A stretch of 64,000 nucleotides of DNA from Limanda limanda (lineage: Eukaryota; Chordata; Actinopteri; Pleuronectiformes; Pleuronectidae), in NCBI RefSeq assembly GCF_963576545.1, contig NC_083645.1, positions 3,992,001-4,056,000 on the forward strand, read 5' to 3'. The notes under the pieces are model-generated. The model saw only the letters and a program-made list of their open reading frames with translations. It made no database searches and was not told the DNA's origin. Shown piece by piece: positions 35,255-45,606 of this stretch (position 1 is the first letter of the stretch; every line of letters begins with the position of its first letter). The translations under genes were made by a program, and so were the position numbers.

Positions 35255-35773
35255 TTCCCACACCCCCTTTAATAAACCAGCTCTGGAGGATGCTGATCCA
35301 CTAACACTGAGGAGCAGCTAGTCCGCGTTCCCTTGACCCTGGACAGAACAGCCATGAGTCCAAACAACCCTAATGTCTCGTATTTTAACATTAACCCCTT
35401 TCTCTGTACTCAATTAAAGCCAACTCTGTTCGTGAAAAAAAAAAAGATTGATTGCATTAAACAATGCTGTACCAGAAATAACGTTGGCTTATGTGTTGCA
35501 CCACACAAAAAATAATAAAATAAGATAATTTAGCAAAATTATCCTGATTTTTTTTTAATTATCATGTTCCCTATTTGAATTTCTGGCCCCACCTAAAAGT
35601 TTGAACCATTCCCTGTCTTTTAAGTATAACATTTAGCAACCCTAACACAAAGAAACAGTCTTTATTAGTCTCTGTAAATCGTTTATGATACCTGATTCAA
35701 CTGTTGTTTTCCTTTTTGGTGCGTTCAATGTCCGTCGTAACTTCAGGAACTGTGCATCACGTCCGTACAGTGT

Positions 35774-36658
35774 TTATGCAGGTCGTGTCATGCCTTGGTG
35801 GAACTTCTCGGCTTCTTGCGGTGTTGAAAAGAGATGAATTCTTCCATTGTGAAGCACTCTCAGTTTACAAGGATTGTGCTGAAATCCACGAAAGTTTCCC
35901 GTGGCCACAAACTGCTTCACAACCGGGGAAAATTCTCGCCGAATGCGGACCGTTTCTGCAGACAGATCCTGAGAGAAAGAAAGCTTGCCGTCTTCGTGCA
36001 TGACTTCTCGCTTCCTTGCTTCGCGATACACATATTCCTTCTCCTGAAACTTCAAAAAGCGGACAAGAACTGCTCGGTTCTGGCTAGGTTTGGCCGGTGC
36101 CAGTGTGCGATGAACTCGCTCCAAAGTGAAAGTTTTATCAGGACAGCCGAGCCATCGCGGTAGCATGTCGTTGACAAAGTCGAAGAGTAGCTTATTTCCT
36201 TCAGCTCGTTCACGTAGACCAAAAATCCGCAGGTTCTTTCTTCTGCCTCGATTTTCCAAATCTTCTGTTTTTGATTCAAGATAGGCAATTCGTTTAGTGG
36301 CTGAGGCGAGCGCCTCTTGAGTGTGCTGCAGCCCGTCTTCTGTTGTTGCTACACGTGTTTCTGCCTCTCCGATACGTGTTGTATTTGCAGCCACGTCATG
36401 TTCCACGTCTGAAAGCTTACTTTCCATCGCAGCAATTGAGTTTGCCACATCCGACAAACGGTTATCAATGTTGTCCAGTTTTGATCCAAAGTCCGAACGG
36501 AGGGACTTCAGCTCTGCTAGCACATCAGATATATTAGCCATGCTGTTAGCTTCATTAGCCACCGTCGTCATTGCCGGAGAAGTTGTTGCCTCAACGATAC
36601 TTGCTTTGCGTGCTCTGGTGAAAATATCGTAGGGTGTCGATTCGGATGATCTTGACAT
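35774..36658 (-). CDS. LINE ORF1 RNA-binding protein (intact)
   Basis: The 294-residue frame starts at a true ATG and has no interruption. Residues about 40-140 are heptad-rich (SDVLAELKSLRSDFGSKLDN, then a long run of Ala/Glu/Thr), predicting a coiled coil for trimerisation. Residues about 145-225 (GRRKNLRIFGLRE onward) match the RNA-recognition domain of L1 ORF1 proteins. The rest corresponds to the L1 ORF1 C-terminal domain. Such proteins coat the LINE RNA and act as nucleic-acid chaperones. The antisense open frames are shadows. Confidence 0.93.
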   Translation of the reverse strand: MSRSSESTPYDIFTRARKASIVEATTSPAMTTVANEANSMANISDVLAELKSLRSDFGSKLDNIDNRLSDVANSIAAMESKLSDVEHDVAANTTRIGEAETRVATTEDGLQHTQEALASATKRIAYLESKTEDLENRGRRKNLRIFGLRERAEGNKLLFDFVNDMLPRWLGCPDKTFTLERVHRTLAPAKPSQNRAVLVRFLKFQEKEYVYREARKREVMHEDGKLSFSQDLSAETVRIRREFSPVVKQFVATGNFRGFQHNPCKLRVLHNGRIHLFSTPQEAEKFHQGMTRPA

Positions 36659-36750
36659 ATCAAGAGGCGCTCTGTTTGCTCGAAAATTATCGGTGCATTT
36701 GTGGGGTTTTTCTAAAGTTTGTGTTCGGTTGTGTGGAGCTCCCAGGCTAC

Positions 36751-36762
36751 GCCGCCATCTTG
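36751..36762 (-). promoter_or_regulatory. YY1-like motif at the LINE 5' end
   Basis: On the minus strand the sequence reads CAAGATGGCGGC, starting about 23 bases from the LINE 5' boundary. Mammalian L1 carries a YY1 site of the same core (AAGATGGC) at nearly the same place, where it positions transcription start. The match is seen; function is inferred. Confidence 0.6.
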
Positions 36763-36784
36763 ATCCGGTCCTCCAAGTCCCTCC

Positions 36785-36799
36785 TCACTGCATCAATTT
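36785..36799. repeat. Target-site duplication of the LINE (right)
   Basis: Exact copy of the 15 bp at 30,949-30,963. Confidence 0.9.
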
Positions 36800-37165
36800 A
36801 CTGTTTCAGTTCTTTATCAGCCACAGGTTGTTTTTGATATAAGACATCAAACATTAGATCATCTTGACATTTATATTAATTATCCAATATCCATTTGGCT
36901 TTCAATATAATAATGCTGCTACTATATTGTTGGACTACAAATTTCACTGATCTAATGAAAAGACATCAGTACAGTACATTGGTGAGGCACAGTTAAATAT
37001 TTCATGAGAGCCTAAATGGGAAAGATATGCCTAAATCTACCACATGAACCTGATAAGTCCCACTACCCCACTTGTTGGATTCCTTACCATAATTGTGACA
37101 TGTGTCTGATTTTGTCCAGTTTAGATTTAGCTTAAAGTGACACATTTTCCTTGATGAAATCTGAC
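36800..37165. other. Non-coding stretch
   Basis: AT-rich unique-looking sequence; nothing recognised. Confidence 0.5.
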
Positions 37166-37470
37166 AATAAAGGGACACTTAATCCGAAAATAAATGTTCA
37201 CACATCAACTACTAACCACTATGACGATGGAGGGGTTGGTGAAGTGTTTGAGTCCACAGCGCTGCAGCCAAATAAATACAATTTAAGTAAATGGTGAGCT
37301 CTTTTTCAGACATTAATAAACAACAGAAAAAAACTGTTGCCTCAATACTGCTCCTGTGGTGTCAGCCAAGTGTCCGCAAGTCCCGACCTTCAAATTTTAC
37401 ACGAAACGAGTAAATGTGATCCACGTGCGAACGCAATGCTCCGGTGTCTTTTCGTCCGAGTAAGTAAGTT
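37166..37470. repeat. Interspersed repeat fragment (family A)
   Basis: This is a degenerate relative of the 24,666-24,910 repeat. It shares the GTTTGAGTCCACA phrase, the 'GCAGCCAAAT' phrase and the same spacing to a GGTGA block. The ends are not defined. Confidence 0.5.
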
Positions 37471-37731
37471 TCCATTTCCAGTACCCTTGTTCTGAAGTTG
37501 ATGGGTTGTTTGCGTTAAGCATTTGGTCAAAAGCCTAAAATAAGGTATACGGTTTACAAAACCTCAAAACATGCATAAAATACCCCAAATGTGACTTTTT
37601 AGCTTTCTAAAAAAAGGCATCCAAATTTATCGAGAACATTAAATTTCTTCACATTGATTGATAAAGGTGGACCAATGAGCAGATCAGTTTTACAGCCCTG
37701 TTCGTATGCTCGCATGCTTCCAAACTATTAC

Positions 37732-38010
37732 TTGCAAAGATATTTACAATTAAAACTCCATCGGGTCATTTTTGACCCATGTGTGTAAACTTGATGTAAA
37801 AATACGAAAAATAGTTTAGTTCATAAATTGAGAGATAAAATGAAAATAATGATTTGTGGTAATCAAAAACAAGATATTTAATGAATACTTTAAATATTAA
37901 ATGATGAAATAAATTGATTTCCAAAAATATAGCAAAGAAACACTCAGCCGTGCATGAAATAACATAGGTCAATACAGGTCATTTTTGACCCATGTTGTGC
38001 CTTAGAAGGG
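37732..38010 (+). repeat. Dispersed repeat with GGGTCATTTTTGACCC palindrome (copy 1)
   Basis: The stretch starts with a near-perfect palindrome around 37,764-37,780 and ends with GTGCCTTAGAAGGG. Two more units lie at 48,876-49,480 in the same orientation. The palindrome and the ending resemble piggyBac-like MITEs, but I did not find TTAA duplications, so the class is left open. Confidence 0.7.
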
Positions 38011-38290
38011 TTTGCACAGCTCGTGTATCAAAGGATTATAGTCATGTTACTTTGATGTGGCTTGTACCAGGGCTTTCATCAGACCGACTCAAATTGAGAT
38101 GAATGTCATCACAACAGATTAAAAGTTATTCACAGATTGATTTTTCGTCACATGGTGCAACAGTGGCACTCTGCCAGAAGACAGGAGTCTCTCTGCCCCC
38201 CCCCCCTCCCCTCTCTCCTGTCGTCACCCCACTGTTCCGGTCGCTTCGCTGCCCGGTTCTCTCCGGTTCTTCACGGTTCTTCCTCCAGTC

Positions 38291-39919
38291 ATGTACCGGT
38301 ACCTCGGGGAGCTGCTGACCCGCTCAGCGGGCAGCGCCCTGGCCTCTGGCTGCGTGGACTCCGCTCTCACTGCGACCGCCTCCCTGATGCGGGTCCGCCA
38401 CTACGCCGACGCGGCCGACAAGCCCGACGACCCCAACTTCTTCCGCATGGTCGAGGGCTTCTTTGACCGCGGCGCCTCCATCGTGGAGGACAAGCTGGTG
38501 GAGGACATCAAGACCCGGGACACCCCCGAGCAGAAGAGGCACCGTGTGCGGGGCATCATGAGCATCATCAAGCCCTGCAACCACGTCCTGAGCGTGTCCT
38601 TCCCCATCAAGAGGGACAACGGGGAGTGGGAGGTGATTGAGGCGTACCGCGCCCAGCACAGCCAGCACAGGACGCCCTGCAAAGGAGGTATCCGTTACAG
38701 TACAGAGGTGTCTGTGGATGAGGTGAAAGCCCTGGCCTCTCTGATGACCTACAAGTGTGCCGTTGTCGATGTGCCGTTTGGGGGTGCCAAAGCTGGAGTG
38801 AAGATCAACCCCAAGAATTACTCTGATAATGAGCTGGAGAAGATTACAAGGAGATTCACCATTGAGCTGGCCAAGAAGGGATTCATTGGACCTGGCATCG
38901 ATGTCCCTGCCCCAGACATGAGCACAGGAGAGAGGGAAATGTCCTGGATTGCCGACACATACGCCAACACCATTGCACACACTGACATCAACGCTCACGC
39001 ATGTGTGACAGGAAAACCCATCAGCCAGGGAGGAATCCACGGACGTATCTCAGCCACTGGCCGTGGAGTTTTCCATGGTATTGAGAACTTCATGAATGAG
39101 GCGTCCTACATGAGCATGGTTGGTTTGACCCCTGGCGTCCAGGACAAGACCTTCGTCATCCAGGGCTTTGGTAATGTGGGTCTTCACTCCATGAGGTACC
39201 TGCACAGGTTTGGGGCCAAGTGTGTGGGCATCGGTGAGATCGATGGAGCCATCTACAACGCAGAAGGCATCGACCCCAAGCAGCTGGAGGACTACAAACT
39301 GCAACACGGCACCATTGTGGGCTTCCCAGGAGCCAAACCCTACGAAGGTAGCATTTTGGAAGCCGACTGCAACATCCTGATCCCTGCTGCTGGAGAAAAG
39401 CAGCTCAACCGTAATAATGCCCACAGAATCAAGGCCAAGATCATTGCTGAGGGTGCCAACGGTCCCACCACCCCAGAAGCCGACAAGATCTTCCTGGAGA
39501 ATAACGTCATGGTTATCCCTGACCTGTACCTGAATGCTGGTGGTGTGACAGTGTCCTATTTCGAGTGGCTGAAGAATCTTAACCATGTCAGCTATGGAAG
39601 ACTGACCTTCAAATATGAGAGGGACTCAAACTACCACCTGCTCATGTCTGTGCAGGAGAGTTTGGAGAGGAAGTTTGGCAAACAGGGGGGACCCATTCCC
39701 GTCGTACCGACTGCTGACTTCCAGGCCAGAGTCGCTGGTGCCTCTGAGAAGGACATTGTTCACTCTGGATTGGCCTACACCATGGAGAGATCTGCTCGGC
39801 AAATCATGCGCACAGCAAGCAAGCACAACCTGGGTCTGGACCTGCGGATGGCCGCCTATGTCAACGCCATCGAGAAAGTCTTCAAAGTCTACAACGAGGC
39901 GGGGCTCACCTTCACATAA
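38291..39919 (+). CDS. glud1-like: Intronless mitochondrial glutamate dehydrogenase (GLUD1-like retrogene)
   Basis: It would catalyse reversible oxidative deamination of glutamate to 2-oxoglutarate in the mitochondrial matrix. The 542-residue frame starts at an ATG and is unbroken; vertebrate GLUD1 proteins are about 540-560 residues. Residues 1 to about 38 are Arg/Ser/Ala-rich with few acids, as in a transit peptide. The glutamate-binding and catalytic-lysine region is [10 protein letters not shown] (162-171). The nucleotide-binding motif is GFGNVG (292-297). The antenna region typical of animal hexameric enzymes covers about 433-480. Vertebrate GLUD1 has many introns; none interrupts this frame, so retroposition is the simplest explanation. 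Preserved motifs and length suggest selection or recent origin. The 3' region carries a repeat insertion (40,141-40,345) and a possible polyadenylation signal near 40,528. Confidence 0.95.
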   Translation: MYRYLGELLTRSAGSALASGCVDSALTATASLMRVRHYADAADKPDDPNFFRMVEGFFDRGASIVEDKLVEDIKTRDTPEQKRHRVRGIMSIIKPCNHVLSVSFPIKRDNGEWEVIEAYRAQHSQHRTPCKGGIRYSTEVSVDEVKALASLMTYKCAVVDVPFGGAKAGVKINPKNYSDNELEKITRRFTIELAKKGFIGPGIDVPAPDMSTGEREMSWIADTYANTIAHTDINAHACVTGKPISQGGIHGRISATGRGVFHGIENFMNEASYMSMVGLTPGVQDKTFVIQGFGNVGLHSMRYLHRFGAKCVGIGEIDGAIYNAEGIDPKQLEDYKLQHGTIVGFPGAKPYEGSILEADCNILIPAAGEKQLNRNNAHRIKAKIIAEGANGPTTPEADKIFLENNVMVIPDLYLNAGGVTVSYFEWLKNLNHVSYGRLTFKYERDSNYHLLMSVQESLERKFGKQGGPIPVVPTADFQARVAGASEKDIVHSGLAYTMERSARQIMRTASKHNLGLDLRMAAYVNAIEKVFKVYNEAGLTFT

Positions 39920-40140
39920 ACAGCAAATCACCACCCGCACCTCCTCCCCCTCTAGCCGCCTGCTATTGATCAGCCTCTCCTGGCATTTTACATCCATCAC
40001 ACAGCCTTCAGAACACATCACTGTTTAGGGCTGAGCTTTGGCTCTTTCTCTCCCACACATGCGCAGCGACACATTGGCCAGCCTGGTATTTACCCTGTGA
40101 TCTTTGTGCCACCGATATACTGAAACTATATCTCTGCTTA

Positions 40141-40345
40141 AAGGTGACATCGTATGCCCATTTAACCACAGTTGATATGGTTCCTTGGGGTCTTAATGAA
40201 ATGTCTGTAACATGTTTTGGTCAAAATACCACAAGGATCATTTAAAACAGCACCCTTTTTACCCGGTCTAAAACAGCCCTCCTCAGATTTACCTGTTTTG
40301 AGGGCCCCGCCCCCTTCTCACCCCTCACCCCTCTCATGGAGGTTT
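40141..40345. repeat. Interspersed repeat fragment downstream of GLUD
   Basis: The wording AAAGGTGACATCGTATGCCC through TTAATGAAATGTCTGTAAC and CAGCCCTCCTCAGATTTACC is the kind of repeat I associate with fish DNA transposons. Boundaries are approximate and no target duplication was found. It lies within what would be the 3' untranslated region or flank of the retrogene. Confidence 0.45.
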
Positions 40346-41030
40346 AGGACATAACGTTTTTACCTCCATTAATTAGCCTGTGTTTGAATGTGTTCTTACT
40401 ACAGAATGCATTCAACATCTATAGGGCAGATTATGGGCCTCTACGTCTTAGAGGAATAGAGCAGTAAGTTGTTTTTTTTTTATGCATGAGATATCAGTCA
40501 CTTCTGCAATACAAATATGACTGAGGAATAAAATACAATAAATTAATCTTCCCTCTGTATTACTTTGCTAACTGCTCATCTTACACGTGTCAATTGTTGA
40601 CATGTTACATATCAAACACTAAAAGCACACAACTGTTTCTATACACTTTTATTGTCAGAAAGATTGCTAGAAAGAATGCCACATAGCTTTTTAAACATAG
40701 TTATTAAATGTACTGACTGGGACAGAGGTAATGCATACAAAAAATACCAAGTATAATAAAAACATTGATTATAAAAATACACTGTGTGCCATCAGTAGCC
40801 ATACTGTAAACAAAGGAACACTTTATATTTGTGTGTCACCTTTTATTCTGTAAATACAATGTAAACTTTGCTCAGCCGTTACAGGTATTTGGTGTACAGA
40901 AGCTTTATTAGCTGGTGTTGGGGCTATCTGGGCTGGAGAATCAGAGTGGTCCTGCTCTCCTGCGTGGTTCTCCAGATACGCAGAGCGTTCCCTGATGCTC
41001 AGGGAAGTTATACAGGGTTCAGACCTGCCC
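40346..41030. other. Non-coding stretch
   Basis: AT-rich. AATAAA-like signals occur at about 40,528 and 40,538 and could serve the GLUD transcript. Nothing else is recognised. Confidence 0.5.
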
Positions 41031-41034
41031 TTGA

Positions 41035-43660
41035 TTGAACCTCGACACATAGCTGGCTATAACTTCCTGCTTGTCAGGTTTCTCATACTTGGCAGAGAGA
41101 TCCTCATGGTATTGAGATCTTCCGCACCTCATTCACATATGGGGCCGGGTCCTGCAAAACCTCGTGAAAGATGAGGTCCAACAGGTTATCCATGTAATAT
41201 GTAATACAAATCGGAAAAAAGTTGTAAATTTTGCACTTTTTTGTATTTATTATTTTCTTTTTATAATTATTTTGTAATTATATTATTCTATTTATCGTGA
41301 AGACCATTTAAAGACAGCAGTTAATTGATATGTTATATATGTTTCACATACTGTTTGTACGTTGTTTGACTTTTTTAAGTGTACATTGTTTGGCTTGGTG
41401 GGATTTTAAATAAAGTCTGTGAGACTCACGGAAGGTTGCATCTGCTTTCACCGGCTTTGCTGTGCACTCGCCCTTCTTATATTTTGGGAAGCTCACTCTA
41501 AATAGCAGCTCACCAGTTGAACTTGTTGCTTGGGGACGGCCAGCATTTTCATTGAAATGCAGGGCTGCCAGGTAGAGTCTTTGGGGAGAAAATAATATTA
41601 TTAAGAGCATGTGTGTATGTATAATAAATAATAGGTATACATTTCTTTGAAAAAATAATCGTACTGTTACCTGCATAACATTCCAAGAAAAGAAAAGACA
41701 ACGTTTTTGGGTGCAAAACGCAGAATGACGCTATGGAAAGACTCGAACGACGAGGTCTGGTAGTGAGGGCTCAGCTTCCCCACATCATTCAGAACCCTCT
41801 TGTTAGTCAACACCTTCTCTAATCTGCAGAAGGCTGGTATCCCTGTAAAAAAAGGGGGAAAAATTATGGCATTTGTTATTTGGTTTGTTTTATATATATA
41901 TATAAACACAAGCCTTACCTTTGCAATGCAAATTTGGTGAACATACCTGCTGTCAACCATTTGCTCTTGTCCCTAGAAGTGTTTTGCGGATGCAAACACT
42001 GGGGGAAAACAGGGTCTTCATGGGAGTGGCTGTCTTGGACATGGTTGAGGATGGAGGTCCACTTTGCCACTCTCTCTGGCCCTGATGTTGACATAGCGGC
42101 TGTCCAGTAGATGTGGTTTTTTATGCTGCGAAGCCACTTCTTCAGTTTCACACATTCTTTGTCCTGGGAAATCTTGACCAGTTTTTTGTACAGACATAAA
42201 AATAAAATGTTAGTCATGCACAGACACATTATCATCATCATCATTATTTATTTAGGGAGAATTGACTGAGCACAGGGCTCTTTTGCAGCAATGCCCTAAT
42301 TGAGGGTACATAATACAGATGAACAATAAATAAACAAACCATAACAAAACAGACAAAATAAATAAACAGAACACATTATACAACTTAGAAATTAAGTATT
42401 AAAATATATATTATATTACAGTATATATATAAAAAACTAAATTAATCCCCATATAAGTTCTAAATAATGTTCCAAACAGGGCATGCCTTCAATGTATTGT
42501 GTGAGTTAGTGAATTAATTAAAAAATTGCCAATTAGTTGAACTTTCTGCTCTGGTTTTAGAATAAGGAAATCACCAGTTTATACTAATTATTGATGTGCT
42601 CCACAACCTTGATAATGAACAAACAAAAACACCAGTTCTCAGCCAATGACTCTGCCTCTGTCTGGAGAGGGCTTAGGCTGATTACACATCTAACGACTCA
42701 CTTCTAACCCTACAGACAGACTCCTGTGGATAATCGTTTGTCATTGTTTAGATGCGCTAATTCTCCAGCCCTGTAACTATTTACAGGATCTGTAAGCTAG
42801 AGCTGTGTTGTACTTTTTCAACAACATCTTGTTGAAGCAATATTGCTATGCACTTTCTGCTGCATGACCTAACCTACTGAGACTCTCAAGTTGGCAGTTC
42901 TGAATAAACAGATTATCATCACCAGTCGTCATGAGTTCCCTGCATACTCTTGACTCAAGACATACTGCTTTTCCATCTGAAATTTGCCATGGAAATATGA
43001 CACATTTTCAATAACTTTGTTAAGTTTCGATTTGGAGTTTATGTTACTCACCTGAACCAGCTGCAGATCTATAATAGTGTTGGTCCTTAGGTCCATCACC
43101 GTGTAACTTGGCACAATGTCCTTCAATAATAGATGTAATTAGTTATTATTTTACTTTATAAGTCATTTCACATGGCATTGTATGATTTGTTGTTCCACAA
43201 ATACAGATGATAATATTCTATGTTCAATTAATTACTACAAGTGAATTAAGTTGTGAATTAAGGTAAAGTCCATTAACAATTACCTTCTCCAGTATGAAGA
43301 AAGATTGAACTTACAGTGTGGGCACTTTTGTTCTACAGAGAGGAATGTTCCAACCCTTCTTGTTTGCACATCTGTCCCCCGCCGACACACAAGACACACC
43401 TGAAACAGCTCCAGGAGGCAGTTTTCATCGACAATATATTTGGGTGTCTAATGAACAGGGTTGGAAGATTCCATTCTATTAGAAAGACAAAGATTTCACC
43501 AAAAGGCTGCAACAGCTAAAATAAGTGTAGGATGGTAATCCATCTGATTATTAAAATGTTTAGAGTAAATATTGAGTCACTCACGTCACATCTGCTGACT
43601 CAGTCAAGACTGTGACCGAATCATCAGGATCATAGGTTGCCATTTCCGACATCATATCTG
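41035..43660 (-). pseudogene. Decayed multi-exon gene of a repeated, probably transposon-derived family
   Basis: Several exons with good splice sites can be read on the minus strand. They are a first coding exon near 43,659-43,588 starting MSEMATYDPDDS before a GTGAGT donor; an exon ending at 43,052 (SYTVMDLRTNTIIDLQ); an exon down to 41,947 (YWTAAMSTSGPERVAKWTSI); an exon at 41,842-41,671 (SSFESFHSVILRFAPKNVVF); an exon at 41,578-41,344 (LAALHFNENAGRPQ, FPKYKKGE); and a tail near 41,193-41,035 (HEVLQDPAPYVNEVRKI). I know this wording as a protein family repeated many times in fish and invertebrate genomes, thought to come from DNA transposons. I cannot name it. An extra base near 41,108 shifts the C-terminal frame, and middle exons are missing, so it is a pseudogene. 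Confidence 0.75.
42200..43040. other. Intron-like AT-rich stretch of the decayed gene
   Basis: Nothing coding is recognised between the two exons of the pseudogene. AT-rich simple sequence lies at 42,400-42,440. Exons expected here in intact relatives appear to be deleted or diverged. Confidence 0.45.
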
Positions 43661-44368
43661 TGCGAAGCGGAGTTTTCCGCTGTGAAGGCAACCAAAACGA
43701 AATGACGGAGTAGACTGGACATCAGCAACACACTTCGGGTGTAATTGTCACTATTAGCCCTAGATGGGGCCGCCTTGTTGCTGAGAAACAGGAGCTTTCA
43801 CTGATTCAGCGTTGTGGTTAGTTATATTTTTCATGCACTTTATAGTTGTTTTTTATTAGTGATTGATTCGTTGTTACTCACTGTTGTGTTGTTTCACATT
43901 TATTATTATTATATTTAGAAAATACCCCAGTTTTTATGCTAGTCGTATATCATTATATTTTGTCATATTTATCTACCTCTAGTGACATCGGTTTAATGTT
44001 TTTTAATTAAGGAATTCATTTGTAATTTTGAATAAATTGTTAATTAGCAGCCTCGAATTAATTATTGCGTGGCCACGTATTAATAATTCGAACGAATCAC
44101 AATATAATTATTTAACGAATTATCAAGATGACGCCCGTGCACGCCTTGATGGTAAGCAACCTCTGTGCGCTTTGAAAAAAAATTAAATCTACCGATGTAA
44201 CCAGAGGGCCTCCGTAGCGATGCTCCGTAGCCACACCTTTAAGGCCGGTCCAAGGGAATATTTTCTGACATACAACCCGTCCGTAGCAGAAAAAAAGGTT
44301 CTGGACCGCTGCTCTAGAGTGCATCACTGACCGTTCTGTACCGTTCAAGCTGCGCTAACGAGACAAAA
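43661..44368. other. AT-rich stretch with GCGTGGCCAC motif
   Basis: No gene is seen. At 44,065 the sequence ATTGCGTGGCCACG contains a 10-bp palindrome. A similar ATTGCGTGGCCAC occurs at about 29,267 inside the hAT element. Confidence 0.45.
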
Positions 44369-44520
44369 ATGTCTCTCCACATTATAAAAAAGAAATATGA
44401 CTCTGAAAATAGGTAGTTCAAAAATGAATGGACAGAGACATACGTATTTATTACTGTGGATAGTAGGAACTCGGTATGTTTAATCTGCAATGAGTGCCTC
44501 GCCGTGTGTAAAGAGTACCA
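44369..44520 (+). pseudogene. N-terminal BED-finger remnant of a hAT transposase
   Basis: From the ATG at 44,369 the frame reads a basic start (HIIKKKYDSENR), then a stop at 44,414. It continues KNEWTETYVF and VCLICNECLAVCKEY, the typical beginning of GTF2IRD2- or ZBED-like hAT transposases with the first Cys pair of the BED zinc finger. Similarity ends near 44,520 where unrelated CpG-rich DNA begins, suggesting an insertion or deletion boundary. Confidence 0.65.
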
Positions 44521-45004
44521 CCGCCTCCGCGGCTCCGTGATCAGCGCCCCGAGGCCAGGACATCATCCACTTCCTCCTTCCGGAATTCGCACTACGACGG
44601 TCGCGCACGAAACCCCGCGAAGCAACACGAAGTAAGAGGCATATGTCTGGGCAGAGTCTAGTTTTATAATTAGCGTGTTTTATTTGAGTGTACTGTTAGA
44701 GAAAGACCGCCGTGTCGATCTTATTGTGAAAAGCGCGCGGTGACGATCCGGCGCTTCCTGTTTGATTCGTGTTCCCGTCAGGCCGGTCTCGCTGAGGAGT
44801 GAATCTGTTAACAGACACCTCTCACGTAGCTGGTTTTGCCGGCTTCACTGTGATCACATCGCCTCTGACGGCGTGTTTAAGATCATCTCCGATCTATGTT
44901 ACTGCATGTTTCTCTCTCTCTCTCTTTTGTTCTCTCACATCCGCCGACAGGCACATCCTCGCCCGCACACACACACAGGCATATTGCATATAGCCATCCT
45001 GATA
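44521..45004. other. CpG-rich, LTR- or promoter-like stretch of unknown origin
   Basis: GC- and CpG-richer than its neighbours, with TC and CA simple runs near 44,910-44,980. No coding capacity is recognised. It may be part of an inserted element together with the following 116-bp repeats, but I found no diagnostic ends. Confidence 0.4.
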
Positions 45005-45360
45005 TCAAGGGGCCCTGAACGCACCTCGGCGCTAGAGCTAAGCTAAGACAAAGAACCCCCTTTGTCCTCTCTCAGCCTTTGTCTCACGAGTGTTTAAGTC
45101 GGACATCTTTGACCATCATGGCTCTAAGCCCTCGACGCCATTCGGCGCTAAAGCTAAGCTAAGATAAAGAATCCCTTTTGTCCTCACTCAGCCTTTGTCT
45201 CACGTGTGTTCAAGTCGGCCATCTTTGACCATCCTGGCTCTAAGCCCTCGACGCCATTTGGCGCTAAAGCTAAGCTAAGATAAAGAATCCCTTTTGTCCT
45301 CACTCAGCCTTTGTCTCACGTGTGTTCAAGTCGGCCATCTTGACCATCCTGACTCTAAGC
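45005..45360. repeat. Tandem repeat, three units of about 116 bp
   Basis: Units contain GGCGCTAAAGCTAAGCTAAG, CAGCCTTTGTCTCACG and GTCGGCCATCTTTGACCATC. Equivalent positions at 45,121, 45,237 and 45,352 give periods of 116 and 115. The first unit is the most diverged. Confidence 0.9.
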
Positions 45361-45551
45361 CACTTTGTCCGGCGGCCATCGACTGTAATACACATCGAGG
45401 CCCGCCCTCCATTCAGGACTCTAAACTTCTTAGGCGACTCCGCCATCTTGAGTTGTAGTCCTGGCGTATTACATCACCAATTTTGTAGTCAAACCCCAGG
45501 GTTAAGCCGGCCCTCTTAAGATTCGTGAGTCATCGACCCCCCTTCTTCCTC

Positions 45552-45606
45552 TCTCACACACACACACACACAGACACACACACACACACATAAACATACA
45601 CACACA
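45552..45606. repeat. (CA)n microsatellite
   Basis: Dinucleotide CA repeat with a few interruptions. Confidence 0.9.

Larger units (their letters stand above)
30964..36784 (-). mobile_element. Near full-length L1-type LINE
   Basis: A 5.8-kb LINE on the minus strand is bracketed by perfect 15-bp target duplications. From 5' to 3' on the minus strand it has a 126-bp leader with a YY1-like motif, an intact ORF1, a long inter-ORF region of about 700 bp, ORF2 with one frameshift, a simple-repeat-rich 3' region and a poly(A) tail (T-run at 30,964-30,973). The tail is preceded by CAATAAAAATT, a sequence also present at the 3' end of the 12.9-kb LINE. It appears much younger than that copy. Confidence 0.93.

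Noticed and set aside
38324..39586. Long open frames antisense to GLUD
   Set aside because: Shadows of the highly biased GLUD coding sequence; no independent evidence.
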